A stretch of DNA of 64,000 nucleotides, taken from positions 2,108,001-2,172,000 of the forward strand of contig NZ_JARVSM010000001.1 of assembly GCF_030209175.1 (NCBI RefSeq). Reading direction: 5' to 3'. The position numbers were made by a program, and so were the translations under genes. Shown here piece by piece: positions 18,722-29,629 of this stretch (positions are counted from its first letter, which is position 1; every line of letters begins with the position of its first letter). The notes below the pieces were generated by a model. The model was given only the letters and a program-made list of their open reading frames with translations, made no database searches and was not told the DNA's origin. The stretch is from Pseudomonas sp. efr-133-TYG-5. Lineage in GTDB: Bacteria > Pseudomonadota > Gammaproteobacteria > Pseudomonadales > Pseudomonadaceae.

Positions 18722-21361
18722 ATGCGCGCCAACTCGTCTGATCCACAAGACACCGTCACAGCGAACCAACCGATCAAAGTCGAGCGCCTGCGCTTGCTGG
18801 ATCGAATCAGCAAATACCGCCAGCCGCTTGGTCTGGCGGTGACATTGCTGCTGTTCGCCATCGCCTTGATTGCCTGCCGCCATCTGCTCAGCGAACTCGA
18901 TCTCGATGCGCTGCACGACTCGATTCTCGACGTGCCGAAACCCGCCCTGCTCGGTGCGGTGGCCGCGACCGTAGCCGGCTTCATTATTCTGCTGGGCTAC
19001 GAGTGGTCCGCCAGCCGCTACGCCGGCGTGACACTGCCACCGCGCACCCTTGCCCTCGGCGGCTTCACCGCGTTCGCCATCGGCAACGCCATCGGCCTGT
19101 CGCTGCTCTCGGGTGGCTCGGTGCGCTACCGTCTTTATGCACGGCACGGTCTGGGCGCCTCGGAAGTCGCGCACATGACCCTGTTCGCCAGCCTGTCGCT
19201 GGGCTGTGCCCTGCCGCCGCTGGCCGCCCTGGCGACCCTCAGCGACCTGCCCGCCGCTTCCCAGGCCCTGGGGCTTTCCGAAGGATTGCTCGGCACCGTC
19301 GCCGGCGCAGTGCTCCTGCTCGGCGCCGTCCTGGCGATCGGCATCTATCGGCGGCGCCTGCCGGAGCAGCCTTACCGCGACAATCTGCTGGTCAAGGCCG
19401 GCCGCCGCACCTTGCGCCTGCCGGGCCGCCGACTGACCTTCCTGCAACTGGTCATCACCGCCCTCGACGTCGCCGCAGCCGCCACCGTGCTTTACCTGCT
19501 GCTGCCGGAAGCGCCGCCCTTCGGTGCGTTCCTGCTGGTATATCTACTGGCCCTCGCCGCTGGCGTGCTCAGCCATGTGCCGGGCGGGGTCGGCGTGTTC
19601 GAAGCGATTCTGCTGGCCGCCTTCGCCGACAAACTCGGGGCCGCGCCGCTGGCCGCCGCCCTGCTGCTCTACCGCCTGATCTACGTGGTGCTGCCGCTGC
19701 TGGTGGCCTGCGTGCTGCTGCTGATCAATGAAGGCCAGCGCCTGTTTCAATCGCAGACCATGCGCGCCGCCTCCGGGCTGGCCGCGCCGATCCTCGCGGT
19801 GCTGGTGTTCCTCTCTGGCGTGGTACTGCTGTTTTCCGGTGCGACGCCGGAAATCGACACGCGCCTGGAACACATCGGCTTCCTCATTCCGCATCGCCTG
19901 GTCGACGCCTCGCACTTCGGCGCCAGCCTGATCGGCGTGCTCTGCCTGATGCTCGCCCAGGGCCTGCGCCGGCGCCTGTCGGCGGCGTGGATGCTGACCA
20001 CCATTCTGCTGCTGGTGGGCGCCCTGCTCTCGCTGCTCAAGGGCTTCGACTGGGAAGAAGCCACGCTGATGACCCTCACCGCCGCGCTGCTGGGGGTGTT
20101 TCGCCGCTCGTTCTATCGCCCGAGCCGCTTGACCGAACTGCCCTTCTCGCCGCTGTATCTGGTCGCCAGCCTGTGCGTGCTTGGCGCCTCGACCTGGCTG
20201 CTGCTGTTCGCCTATCAGGACGTGCCGTACAGCCATCAGCTGTGGTGGCAGTTCACCCTCGACGCTGACGCGCCGCGCGGTCTGCGCTCGTTGCTCGGGG
20301 CCGCCGTGCTGCTGCTGGTGATCGCCCTGACCTGGCTGCTGCGCACGGCCCGCCCGGTGATCCACCTGCCGACGCCGGATGAGCTGGAGCGCGCCTCGAA
20401 GATCCTCATGGCCTCCTCGCAACCGGACGGTGGCCTGGCACTGACCGGCGACAAGGCGCTGCTGTTCCACCCCAACGACGAAGCCTTCCTGATGTACGCC
20501 CGCCGTGGCCGCAGTCTGGTGGCGCTGTACGACCCGATCGGCCCCGGCCAGCAACGCGCGGAAATGATCTGGCAGTTCCGCGACCTGTGCGACATCCATC
20601 ACGCGCGGCCGGTGTTCTATCAGGTGCGCGCCGAGAACCTGCCGTACTACATGGACATCGGTCTGACCGCGATCAAGCTCGGCGAGGAAGCCCGGGTCGA
20701 TCTGCAGCGCTTTGACCTGGAAGCCAAGGGCAAGGAGATGAAGGACCTGCGCTACACCTGGAACCGTGGCAGCCGGGACGGCCTGTCGCTGGAAATCCAT
20801 GAACCGGGTCAGGCGCCGATGGCCGAGCTCAAGGTGATTTCCGATGCCTGGCTGACCGGTAAGAACGTGCGCGAGAAAGGCTTTTCCCTGGGCCGTTTCA
20901 GCGACGATTACCTGAAGCATTTCCGCATCGCGGTGATTCGCTTCGAAGGCCGCCCGGTGGCGTTCGCCAACCTGCTCGAGACCTTCAGCCATGATCTGGC
21001 CAGTCTCGACCTGATGCGCGCGCACCCGGACGCCCCCAAGCTGACCATGGAGTTCATGATGGTCGGCCTGATTCAACACTATAAGAGTCACGGATACGCG
21101 CGCTTCAGCCTGGGCATGGTGCCGCTGTCGGGGTTGCAACCCCGGCGCGGGGCACCGCTGACCCAGCGTCTGGGCTCGATGGTCTTCCGCCGTGGTGAGC
21201 AGCTGTACAACTTCCAAGGCTTGCGCCGCTTCAAAGACAAGTTCCAGCCTGACTGGGAACCCCGTTATATGGCCGTGCCCGCCGGACTCGATCCGCTGGT
21301 GGCGCTGGCCGATACTGCTGCCCTGATCGCGGGTGGCTTGACTGGATTGGTGAAACGCTGA
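18722..21361 (+). CDS. mprF: Aminoacyl-phosphatidylglycerol synthase/flippase MprF
   Basis: 879 residues from ATG 18722, with AGAGGTG nine bases before. A TTG one codon earlier is less likely. The first ~550 residues hold about 13-14 membrane helices (flippase half). The C-terminal ~320 residues form the cytoplasmic DUF2156 transferase. It moves an amino acid from charged tRNA to phosphatidylglycerol and flips the product, lowering surface negative charge and sensitivity to cationic peptides. In P. aeruginosa the homologue (PA0920) makes alanyl-PG and is followed by a hydrolase of that lipid, as here. Its stop overlaps the next start. Confidence 0.93.
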   Translation: MRANSSDPQDTVTANQPIKVERLRLLDRISKYRQPLGLAVTLLLFAIALIACRHLLSELDLDALHDSILDVPKPALLGAVAATVAGFIILLGYEWSASRYAGVTLPPRTLALGGFTAFAIGNAIGLSLLSGGSVRYRLYARHGLGASEVAHMTLFASLSLGCALPPLAALATLSDLPAASQALGLSEGLLGTVAGAVLLLGAVLAIGIYRRRLPEQPYRDNLLVKAGRRTLRLPGRRLTFLQLVITALDVAAAATVLYLLLPEAPPFGAFLLVYLLALAAGVLSHVPGGVGVFEAILLAAFADKLGAAPLAAALLLYRLIYVVLPLLVACVLLLINEGQRLFQSQTMRAASGLAAPILAVLVFLSGVVLLFSGATPEIDTRLEHIGFLIPHRLVDASHFGASLIGVLCLMLAQGLRRRLSAAWMLTTILLLVGALLSLLKGFDWEEATLMTLTAALLGVFRRSFYRPSRLTELPFSPLYLVASLCVLGASTWLLLFAYQDVPYSHQLWWQFTLDADAPRGLRSLLGAAVLLLVIALTWLLRTARPVIHLPTPDELERASKILMASSQPDGGLALTGDKALLFHPNDEAFLMYARRGRSLVALYDPIGPGQQRAEMIWQFRDLCDIHHARPVFYQVRAENLPYYMDIGLTAIKLGEEARVDLQRFDLEAKGKEMKDLRYTWNRGSRDGLSLEIHEPGQAPMAELKVISDAWLTGKNVREKGFSLGRFSDDYLKHFRIAVIRFEGRPVAFANLLETFSHDLASLDLMRAHPDAPKLTMEFMMVGLIQHYKSHGYARFSLGMVPLSGLQPRRGAPLTQRLGSMVFRRGEQLYNFQGLRRFKDKFQPDWEPRYMAVPAGLDPLVALADTAALIAGGLTGLVKR

Positions 21362-22653
21362 TGATTCAACGCTCCCTGAAGTACATCCTGGCCGCACTGC
21401 TGGTGCTGGCCGTGATTGCCGGCGGCGGTTACTGGTACCTCAAACGTCCGGCCCCGCAACCGACCCTCGAACCGCTGACCGCAGCGGACGGCACCAGCAT
21501 GACCCGCGTCATCCCCGGCACCAAGCCCAAGGCCCAGGTGCTGGTGGCGGTCAATGACGAGCAGAAGCTGACCGACAACCAACTGAGCACCTTGAGCCGC
21601 AGCGCTTCGGCGCAGATCGTCCAGGTAATCCTGCCCAAGGACTGCCTGCAACAGAGCCGCGCCCTGCAGACCGGCCTGCGCGAACTGAATGGCCCGGCGA
21701 CTCTGGTCAGCGGTATCGGCCCGGGCGCCGTGCTCGCCTGGCGCTGGCTGGCCGAGCAGAAGGACGACAAGGCCCAGGCCATCTCGGTCGACCTCGCCCT
21801 GGAAAAGCCCGGCTGCACCCATCTGCTGCCGAAATCCGCGGCCCAAGGCCACTGGCTGGTGGCGTGGAACGATAACCCGGACGACACCAGCGCCGGTTTC
21901 GTCCGTGATCAACCGAATGCCGAAACCAGCATCAGCGACTACGACATCAACCTGCCGCAAGTGCTGAACAACGAACTGCGCAAGATCCTCGTCGGCGGCG
22001 ACAAGGCCAACGGCGGTCTGGCGATCCCGGTGGTTGAAGTGCCGGCCGGCCAGGCCAAGGACACCGTGACCCTGTTCCTTTCCGGCGACGGCGGCTGGCG
22101 CGATCTGGACCGCGACGTGGCCGGCGAAATGGCCAAGATCGGCTACCCGGTGGTCGGCATCGACACCCTGCGCTACTACTGGCAGCACAAGAGCCCTGAG
22201 CAGAGCGCCCTGGACCTGACCGAGCTGATGCAGCACTACCGGCAGAAATGGGGCACCAAACGCTTCATCCTCACCGGTTACTCGTTCGGTGCCGACGTCC
22301 TGCCGGCGATCTACAACCGCCTGCCAGACACCGAGCAACAGCGCGTCGACGCCATCATCCTGCTAGCCTTCGCCCGCACCGGCAGCTTCGAAATCGAAGT
22401 CGAAGGCTGGCTCGGCAACGCCGGCAAAGAAGCCGCCACCGGCCCGGAAATGGCCAAGCTGCCCGCCGCCAAGGTGGTGTGCATCTATGGTGAAGAAGAA
22501 ACCGACGAAAGCGGCTGCACCGACAAGACCGCAGTGGGCGAAGCGGTGAAACTGCCCGGCGGCCACCACTTCGACGAGAACTACCCGGCGCTGGCCAAGC
22601 GCCTGGTGGATCTGATCGAGAAGCGTCAGAGCAAGGATCAGCCGGCAGAGTGA
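21361..22653 (+). CDS. AcvB/VirJ-family serine hydrolase (likely aminoacyl-PG hydrolase)
   Basis: 430 residues. The N-terminal hydrophobic segment (about 8-27) is a signal anchor, so the protein should act in the periplasm. The C-terminal alpha/beta-hydrolase domain has FLSGDGGWRDLD and the nucleophile motif GYSFGAD. GGHHFDENY likely gives the catalytic His. The homologue next to mprF in P. aeruginosa (PA0919) hydrolyses alanyl-PG in the periplasm, so this pair would set the level of the modified lipid. It overlaps mprF by one base (TGATG). Confidence 0.88.
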   Translation: MIQRSLKYILAALLVLAVIAGGGYWYLKRPAPQPTLEPLTAADGTSMTRVIPGTKPKAQVLVAVNDEQKLTDNQLSTLSRSASAQIVQVILPKDCLQQSRALQTGLRELNGPATLVSGIGPGAVLAWRWLAEQKDDKAQAISVDLALEKPGCTHLLPKSAAQGHWLVAWNDNPDDTSAGFVRDQPNAETSISDYDINLPQVLNNELRKILVGGDKANGGLAIPVVEVPAGQAKDTVTLFLSGDGGWRDLDRDVAGEMAKIGYPVVGIDTLRYYWQHKSPEQSALDLTELMQHYRQKWGTKRFILTGYSFGADVLPAIYNRLPDTEQQRVDAIILLAFARTGSFEIEVEGWLGNAGKEAATGPEMAKLPAAKVVCIYGEEETDESGCTDKTAVGEAVKLPGGHHFDENYPALAKRLVDLIEKRQSKDQPAE

Positions 22654-22670
22654 TCTGAGCCGGCCAAACA

Positions 22671-22707
22671 AAAAGCCCCCGCAGCCTTGAGGTTGCGGGG
22701 GCTTTTT
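22671..22707 (+). terminator. Terminator after the VirJ-family gene
   Basis: A 13-nt arm AAAAGCCCCCGCA pairs with TGCGGGGGCTTTTT 18 bp behind the stop. Confidence 0.92.
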
Positions 22708-22730
22708 ACATTCCAGCAGCCGCCAGTCCC

Positions 22731-22760
22731 CTGTGGGAGCGAGCCTGCTCGCGAAGGCGG
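22731..22760. repeat. Single REP element, type 1
   Basis: CTGTGGGAGCGAGCCTGCTC and the following bases match one arm of the 16.6-kb REPIN. No inverted partner is present. Confidence 0.8.
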
Positions 22761-22810
22761 CGTGTCAGCTGACGGCCGAAGCCGATCTGTCTGAATGCAC
22801 CTCATAACCT

Positions 22811-22900
22811 TGTGGGAGCTGGCTTGCCAGCGATGGCGGTGAGTCAGTCGACATTAATTCTTGATGTGCCGGACTCATCGCTGGCAAGCCAGCTCCCACA
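22811..22900. repeat. REPIN, type 2
   Basis: Two perfect complementary 25-bp arms (22811-22835, 22876-22900) share the core GCTGGCTTGCCAGC. The loop is 40 nt. Confidence 0.9.
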
Positions 22901-22938
22901 GGGGATTTGTGGTGGACTTGAGGTTTATGTGCGGGCAC

Positions 22939-22979
22939 AAAAAAGCCCCCGCCAGCCTTGAAGCTGACGGGGGCTTTCC
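22939..22979 (-). terminator. Terminator of kup
   Basis: A GC-rich hairpin (AAAAGCCCCCG with CGGGGGCTTT) lies 14 bp after the kup stop, with a T tract on the minus strand. Confidence 0.85.
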
Positions 22980-22992
22980 AGTTAGGGCGCGG

Positions 22993-24894
22993 CTACATCT
23001 CGACCTGCGTCCCCAGCTCAATCACCCGGTTCAACGGCAGATTGAAGAAGCGCAGGTTGCCGTTGGCGTTCTTCAACATGAACGCGAACAGCGCCTCGCG
23101 CCAACGGGCCATGCCTTCGAGTTTCGAGGCGATCACCGTTTCGCGGCTGAGGAAGTAGGTGGTGCGCATCGGGCTGAAGTCGAGGTCATCGAGATGGCAC
23201 AGTTTCAGCGCCTGCGGCACGTCCGGTTCGTCGGTGAAGCCGAAATGCAGGATCACCCGGAAGAAGCCTTCGCCGTGGGCTTCGACTTCGAAACGCCGCG
23301 ATGGCGGTACGCGCGGGATGTCTTCGTAGACCACGGTCAACAGCACCACTTGCTCGTGCAACACCTGGTTGTGCAGCAGGTTGTGCAACAGCGCGTGGGG
23401 CACGGCGTCGGAGCGCGCGGTGAGGAACACCGCGGTGCCCTGCACGCGGTGCGGCGGCTGCACGCGGATGCTGCTGATGAAGATCGGCAACGGCAGCGCG
23501 CCTTCATCGAGGCGTTCGACCAGCAACTGCTTGCCGCGCTTCCAGGTGGTCATCAGCACGAACAGGGCAATACCGGCGATCACCGGGAAAGCACCGCCCT
23601 GGACGATTTTCGGCACGTTGGCGGCGAAGTACAGGCCGTCCACCAGCAGGAAACCGATCAGCACCGGCACCGCGAGAATTGGCGGCCACTTCCACAGCAG
23701 CAGCATCACGGCCGAGACCAGGATGGTGGTCATCAGCATGGTCCCGGTCACCGCCACACCGTAGGCCGAGGCCAGGGCGCCGGAGGATTCGAAACCGAGC
23801 ACCAGCAGCACCACGCCGACCATCAGCGACCAGTTCACCGCGCCAATGTAGATCTGGCCCTGCTCGTCGCTGGACGTGTGCTGGATGTACATGCGCGGAA
23901 TGTAGCCGAGCTGGATCGCCTGACGGGTCAGGGAGAACGCGCCGGAAATCACCGCCTGCGAGGCGATCACCGTGGCCAGGGTCGAGAGGCCCACCAGCGG
24001 GATCAACGCCCAGCTCGGTGCCAGCAGGTAGAACGGGTTGCGCGCCGCTTCCGGATTTTCCAGCAGCAGAGCGCCCTGGCCGAAGTAGTTGAGGACCAGC
24101 GCCGGCAGTACCAGCAGGAACCACGCACGGGCAATCGGCTTGCGACCGAAGTGGCCCATGTCGGCGTACAGCGCTTCAGCGCCGGTCAGCGCCAGCACCA
24201 CCGCACCGAGAATCGCCACGCCCATGCCGGTGTGGACCATGAAGAAGCGCACGGCCCAGATCGGGTTCATCGCATGCAGCACTTCCGGGTAATGGCTGAT
24301 GCCGTAGATACCCAGGGCGCCGAGCACCAGGAACCAGGTGACCATGATCGGCCCGAACAGAATGCCGATCCGCGCCGTACCGTGGCTCTGGATCAGGAAC
24401 AAGCCGACCAGCACCACCAGCGACAACGGCACCACCCAGTGGTCGATGCCGTCGAACGCCAGACCCAGGCCTTCGATCGCCGACAACACGGAAATCGCCG
24501 GGGTGATCATGCTGTCGCCGTAAAACAGCGCCGCGCCGATCAGGCCGCAGACGACCAGCAGCGAACGCAATTTCCTCCGCTCCCCCGCCGCACGCCGCGC
24601 CAGTGCGGTGAGCGCCATGATGCCGCCCTCGCCCTGGTTGTCGGCGCGCAGGACAAACATCATGTATTTGATCGACACGACCCAGATCAGTGACCAGAAG
24701 ATCAAAGACAGAATGCCCAGCACACCATCGTGATTGACGGGAACGCCATAAGCGCCGGAAAACACTTCTTTGAGGGTGTACAACGGGCTCGTGCCGATGT
24801 CGCCGTAAACCACCCCGACTGCCGCGACCAGCATGCTCAGCGGTTTTGCAGCCGAATGCTCGGCGCCCGCCGCCTGACTACTTGCCTGACCCAT
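22993..24894 (-). CDS. kup: Low-affinity potassium uptake protein Kup
   Basis: 633 residues with 12 predicted membrane helices and a ~170-residue cytoplasmic tail. [14 protein letters not shown] is the family signature near the N-terminus. The start has AGGAG ten bases upstream. It is a proton-coupled K+ symporter of the inner membrane. It is divergent from rimO across a 289-bp gap whose only evident content is promoter-like AT-rich DNA. The downstream terminator isolates it from mprF/virJ. Confidence 0.93.
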   Translation of the reverse strand: MGQASSQAAGAEHSAAKPLSMLVAAVGVVYGDIGTSPLYTLKEVFSGAYGVPVNHDGVLGILSLIFWSLIWVVSIKYMMFVLRADNQGEGGIMALTALARRAAGERRKLRSLLVVCGLIGAALFYGDSMITPAISVLSAIEGLGLAFDGIDHWVVPLSLVVLVGLFLIQSHGTARIGILFGPIMVTWFLVLGALGIYGISHYPEVLHAMNPIWAVRFFMVHTGMGVAILGAVVLALTGAEALYADMGHFGRKPIARAWFLLVLPALVLNYFGQGALLLENPEAARNPFYLLAPSWALIPLVGLSTLATVIASQAVISGAFSLTRQAIQLGYIPRMYIQHTSSDEQGQIYIGAVNWSLMVGVVLLVLGFESSGALASAYGVAVTGTMLMTTILVSAVMLLLWKWPPILAVPVLIGFLLVDGLYFAANVPKIVQGGAFPVIAGIALFVLMTTWKRGKQLLVERLDEGALPLPIFISSIRVQPPHRVQGTAVFLTARSDAVPHALLHNLLHNQVLHEQVVLLTVVYEDIPRVPPSRRFEVEAHGEGFFRVILHFGFTDEPDVPQALKLCHLDDLDFSPMRTTYFLSRETVIASKLEGMARWREALFAFMLKNANGNLRFFNLPLNRVIELGTQVEM

Positions 24895-25183
24895 CCAACA
24901 CTCCTACTTCTCAGAACCGGCTTCTTGAAATGAAGCACTATGCTTTGTGGTGCAGCATGCGCTGTTTTACCTGTTGTTACAGACGTTTTGTTGACTGTAA
25001 AAAATTGGTAAAGCTCAACGGCGCGAAGCATAGCGCAGCACTCGTCGCATTTCCCTGCATAAAGCTGGTCAAGTGCGTTGCTCATCGCTAGAATTGCGCA
25101 CTTTTTGATCAGAGGCGCATGTCAAGCGCCCGTCCGTCGGCTGCCGAACTGGCAAGCGATGTCACAAAACACCGAGGTTAGAC

Positions 25184-26521
<1,338 letters not shown>

Positions 26522-26534
26522 ACGCAAAAAATAC

Positions 26535-26574
26535 AAAAAGCCCTGCTCTCTTTTACCAGATGCGGGGCTTTTTT
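26535..26574 (+). terminator. Terminator of rimO
   Basis: AAAAAGCCCTGC (26535-26546) pairs with GCGGGGCTTTTTT (26562-26574), with one G-T pair and a 15-nt loop. Confidence 0.85.
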
Positions 26575-26631
26575 ACGGCTATCGTTTGGGGTGGGAAGGA
26601 CTCCCTCATCCATGACAAGAGGCTATCGGGC

Positions 26632-27105
26632 ATGCGCCACCATTCGGTCATCCACACGCCGAAACTCAGCGATTACCAGGAACTGACCCGGGTCTGGGAG
26701 GCCTCGGTTCGCGCGACTCATGATTTTCTGCCGGACAGCTACATCGAGCTGCTGCGCAATCTGGTACTGACCCGTTACCTCGATGCGGTGATGCTGATCT
26801 GCACCAAGGACAGCCACCAGCGCATCACCGGGTTTGCCGGTGTGGCGGCGGGCAAGATCGAAATGCTGTTCATCGACCCCGAGCATCGCGGCCAGGGTCT
26901 GGGCAAAAAATTGCTCAACTATGCGATGCAGCACTTGAACGCCGATGAACTGGACGTCAACGAACAGAACCCGCAGGCCCTGGGTTTCTACTTCAAGCAG
27001 GGGTTCGAGGTGATCGGCCGCTCGGAAGTCGATGGCATGGGCCAGCCGTATCCGTTGTTGCACATGCGTTTGCGCCAGAATCAGCAGCGCTCGAACCATG
27101 CCTGA
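26632..27105 (+). CDS. GNAT-family N-acetyltransferase
   Basis: 157 residues from ATG 26632. An upstream start would run through the rimO terminator, so it is rejected. The acetyl-CoA loop is visible as HRGQGLGKKLL (about residue 85), and NPQALGFYFKQGFEVIGR is the usual C-terminal part. It resembles the YjaB-like group. The substrate is unknown. It has no operon partner, and a REPIN follows its stop. Confidence 0.8.
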   Translation: MRHHSVIHTPKLSDYQELTRVWEASVRATHDFLPDSYIELLRNLVLTRYLDAVMLICTKDSHQRITGFAGVAAGKIEMLFIDPEHRGQGLGKKLLNYAMQHLNADELDVNEQNPQALGFYFKQGFEVIGRSEVDGMGQPYPLLHMRLRQNQQRSNHA

Positions 27106-27125
27106 CACAGCATAAAATAAAACCC

Positions 27126-27212
27126 TGTGGGAGCTGGCTTGCCAGCGATGCCGGCGACTCGGTCTGGCAGACGCACCGAGGTGATGCCATCGCTGGCAAG
27201 CCAGTTCCCACA
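27126..27212. repeat. REPIN, type 2
   Basis: 25-bp arms 27126-27150 and 27188-27212 are complementary with one mismatch. They share the GCTGGCTTGCCAGC core with the 22.8-kb copy. Confidence 0.88.
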
Positions 27213-27299
27213 GGAATTGCGAACACCCTGTAAATGCAATCGGGCTTAACCGGCCCCAGGCAGGTACAATGGCCACCCCTTTTTTGTTACGGCCCTGTC

Positions 27300-28010
27300 A
27301 TGACTGACCCGATTCGCCTCTCCAAACGCCTCATCGAACTGGTGGGCTGTTCCCGCCGCGAGGCCGAGCTGTTCATCGAGGGCGGCTGGGTCACCGTGGA
27401 CGGTGAAGTCATCGACGAACCGCAGTTCAAGGTCGGCGAGCAGAAAGTCGAGCTGGATAAAGACGCCAAGGCCACCGCGCCGGAGCCGGTCACCCTCCTG
27501 CTCAACGTCCCCGCCGGAGTCGATGCCGAGACGGCCATGCAGTCGCTCAGCGCCGAAACCCTCAGCGAAGAACACCGCTACGGCAAACGCCCATTGCGCG
27601 GGCACTTCCTGCGCCTGACCGCCAGCGCCGACCTGCAACCCAACGCCAGCGGCCTGCTGGTGTTCACCCAGGACTGGAAGGTGCTGCGCAAGCTCACCGC
27701 CGACGCGGCCAAGATCGAGCAGGAATACGTGGTCGAAGTCGAAGGCGACATGGTCGCCCACGGCCTCAATCGCCTGCAGCACGGCCTGACCCACAAAGGC
27801 AGGGAACTGCCGCCGGTCAAGGCCAGCTGGCAGAACGAAAACCGCCTGCGCTTCGCCATGAAAAACCCGCAGCCGGGGATCATCGCCCAGTTCTGCGAGG
27901 CGGTCGGGCTGAAGGTCGTCGGTATCCGCCGCATCCGCATCGGCGGCGTGTCCATCGGCAAGGTGCCGGTCGGCCAATGGCGTTACCTGTCCGGCAAAGA
28001 AAAGTTCTAA
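27300..28010 (+). CDS. RsuA/RluF-family rRNA pseudouridine synthase-like protein
   Basis: 236 residues from ATG 27300. An N-terminal S4 RNA-binding domain (LSKRLIELVGCSRREAELFI) precedes a divergent pseudouridine-synthase domain. The place of the catalytic motif GRLDxxxxGLL reads ADLQPNASGLL (110-120), putting Gln113 where Asp is expected. Asp111 is two residues off. The rest of the fold (LLVFTQDWKVLRKL, EQEYVVEVEG, GIRRIRIGGVSIG) is conserved. It may be inactive, may use Asp111, or may only bind RNA. It is followed 72 bp later by the yehS gene. Confidence 0.78.
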   Translation: MTDPIRLSKRLIELVGCSRREAELFIEGGWVTVDGEVIDEPQFKVGEQKVELDKDAKATAPEPVTLLLNVPAGVDAETAMQSLSAETLSEEHRYGKRPLRGHFLRLTASADLQPNASGLLVFTQDWKVLRKLTADAAKIEQEYVVEVEGDMVAHGLNRLQHGLTHKGRELPPVKASWQNENRLRFAMKNPQPGIIAQFCEAVGLKVVGIRRIRIGGVSIGKVPVGQWRYLSGKEKF

Positions 28011-28082
28011 GGCCTCACTTGCCGCCCTCCATTCCGGCAATGCGCCAGCGCGTTGCCCACAACGATTATCAGGATTGCCCAC

Positions 28083-28550
28083 ATGATTCATAACGACGTA
28101 CTGCGCAGCGTGCGCTACATGCTCGACATCAGCGACAAGAAGGTCGTCGAGATCACCAAGCTCGGCGGCCTCGACGTAGAACTCAAGGACGTGGTCGCGT
28201 ACCTGGACAAAAAAGAAGAAGACGAAGAAGGCTTCGTACGCTGCCCGGACGACGTCATGGCGCACTTCCTCGACGGTCTGGTGATCTTCAAGCGCGGCAA
28301 GGATGAAAGCCGTCCGCCGCAGCCGATCGAACTGCCGGTGACCAACAACATCATCCTGAAAAAACTGCGCGTGGCCTTCGAATTGAAGGAAGACGACATG
28401 CACGCGATCCTCAAGGCTGCCGATTTCCCGGTGTCCAAGCCAGAGCTGAGCGCACTGTTCCGCAAGGTCGGCCACACCAACTACCGCCCTTGCGGCGACC
28501 AGTTGCTGCGCAACTTCCTCAAAGGGCTCACGCTGCGCGTGAGAGCCTAA
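28083..28550 (+). CDS. YehS-family (DUF1456) protein
   Basis: 155 residues from ATG 28083. Two DUF1456 repeats are visible: NDVLRSVRYMLDISDKKVVEI and, in the second half, TNNIILKKLRVAFELKEDDM. Both have the pattern of a short helix pair. The function of the family is not established. It lies downstream of the pseudouridine-synthase-like gene on the same strand, an arrangement also found beside rimO and kup in P. aeruginosa. Confidence 0.85.
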   Translation: MIHNDVLRSVRYMLDISDKKVVEITKLGGLDVELKDVVAYLDKKEEDEEGFVRCPDDVMAHFLDGLVIFKRGKDESRPPQPIELPVTNNIILKKLRVAFELKEDDMHAILKAADFPVSKPELSALFRKVGHTNYRPCGDQLLRNFLKGLTLRVRA

Positions 28551-28552
28551 GC

Positions 28553-28618
28553 AGCGGCAAGCTTCGAGCGGCAAGCGTTGACTTGTAGCTCGAAGCTCGC
28601 AACTTGAAGCTGGCCGTA
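28553..28618. repeat. Degenerate REP-like palindromes (CAAGCTTCGAGC type)
   Basis: The stretch has AAGCTTCGAGC, GTAGCTCGAAGCT and AACTTGAAGCT in alternating orientation. This is a REP class different from the others in the window. Boundaries are approximate. Confidence 0.45.
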
Positions 28619-28705
28619 TGGCCTGCCATTCCCTCGAAAAATAGTGGCTCCGCTTTGCGCGGCTGACGACTAGGGTGTACTGAACCCTAGACCTCAGGAT
28701 TCGCC

Positions 28706-29476
28706 ATGCACCCGTACTTCTCCCTGCAAGGCCGCACCGCTCTGGTAACCGGCGGCACCCGTGGTATCGGCAAAATGATCGCCAAGGCGTTTGCCGAGGC
28801 CGGCGCCCGCGTATACGTCTGCTCCCGTGACGCTGAAGCCTGTCATCAGACCGCTGAAGAACTCAGTGCCCTGGGCACTTGTCAGGGCGTGGCGGCGAAT
28901 CTGGCGACCGAGGAAGGCGTAAAGGAATTGGCAGCCCGGTTGGGCGAGCAGCTCACTCACCTGGATATTCTGGTCAACAACGCCGGCACCACCTGGGGCG
29001 CGCCGCTGGAGAGCTACCCAGTCAAGGGCTGGGAAAAGGTCATGCAGCTCAACGTCACCTCGGTGTTCACCTGCATCCAGCAATTCCTGCCGTTGTTGCG
29101 CAAGGCGGGTTCGGCGGCCAATCCGGCGCGGATCATCAACATTGGTTCGGTGGCGGGGATTTCCTCCTTCGGCGAGCAGGCTTACGCCTACGGGCCGAGC
29201 AAAGCCGCCCTGCACCAGTTGTCGCGGATTCTTGCCCGCGAGCTGGTGAGCCAGCACATCAACGTCAACGTGATCGCCCCGGGACGTTTTCCGAGCAAGA
29301 TGACCCAGCACATCGGCAACGATCAGCAGGCGTTGGCCGAGGACACCGCGTTGATCCCGATGAAGCGCTGGGGACGCGAAGAAGAGATGGCAGCGCTGGC
29401 GATCAGCCTGGCCAGTACGGCCGGGGCGTACATGACCGGCAATGTCATTCCGCTGGACGGTGGCTTCAGCCTCTGA
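28706..29476 (+). CDS. SDR-family NADP-dependent oxidoreductase (RhlG-like)
   Basis: 256 residues. The nucleotide motif is TGGTRGIG (15-22), and NNAG follows at about 91. The catalytic Ser is in INIGSVAG and the Tyr-x3-Lys in YGPSK. The Arg after TGG favours NADP(H). Overall it resembles RhlG/FabG-type 3-oxoacyl reductases. RhlG itself was proposed to feed rhamnolipid synthesis, but that role is not supported by any neighbour here. A degenerate REP pair follows. Confidence 0.82.
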   Translation: MHPYFSLQGRTALVTGGTRGIGKMIAKAFAEAGARVYVCSRDAEACHQTAEELSALGTCQGVAANLATEEGVKELAARLGEQLTHLDILVNNAGTTWGAPLESYPVKGWEKVMQLNVTSVFTCIQQFLPLLRKAGSAANPARIINIGSVAGISSFGEQAYAYGPSKAALHQLSRILARELVSQHINVNVIAPGRFPSKMTQHIGNDQQALAEDTALIPMKRWGREEEMAALAISLASTAGAYMTGNVIPLDGGFSL

Positions 29477-29491
29477 GGTCGGCGGTGCGGC

Positions 29492-29557
29492 CTTCGCGAG
29501 CAGGCTGGCTCCCACAGTGGATCGATGTCGTGGACAAAACCCTGCTCGCGAAGAGGC
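29492..29557. repeat. Decayed REPIN, type 1
   Basis: The left arm CTTCGCGAGCAGGCTGGCTC is complete. The right arm keeps only CTGCTCGCGAAG and has lost its outer half. Confidence 0.7.
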
Positions 29558-29629
29558 CGATCCGGCCAGCAACAGACCGGAGGGCTGCCGGGTTATCATG
29601 CCCACCCTGCTTCGCTTCGAATACACACC

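Noticed and set aside
22861..24693. 610-codon plus-strand frame opposite kup
   Set aside because: His/Arg/Gln-rich antisense of a clear transporter gene, and its start lies within REP and terminator sequence.
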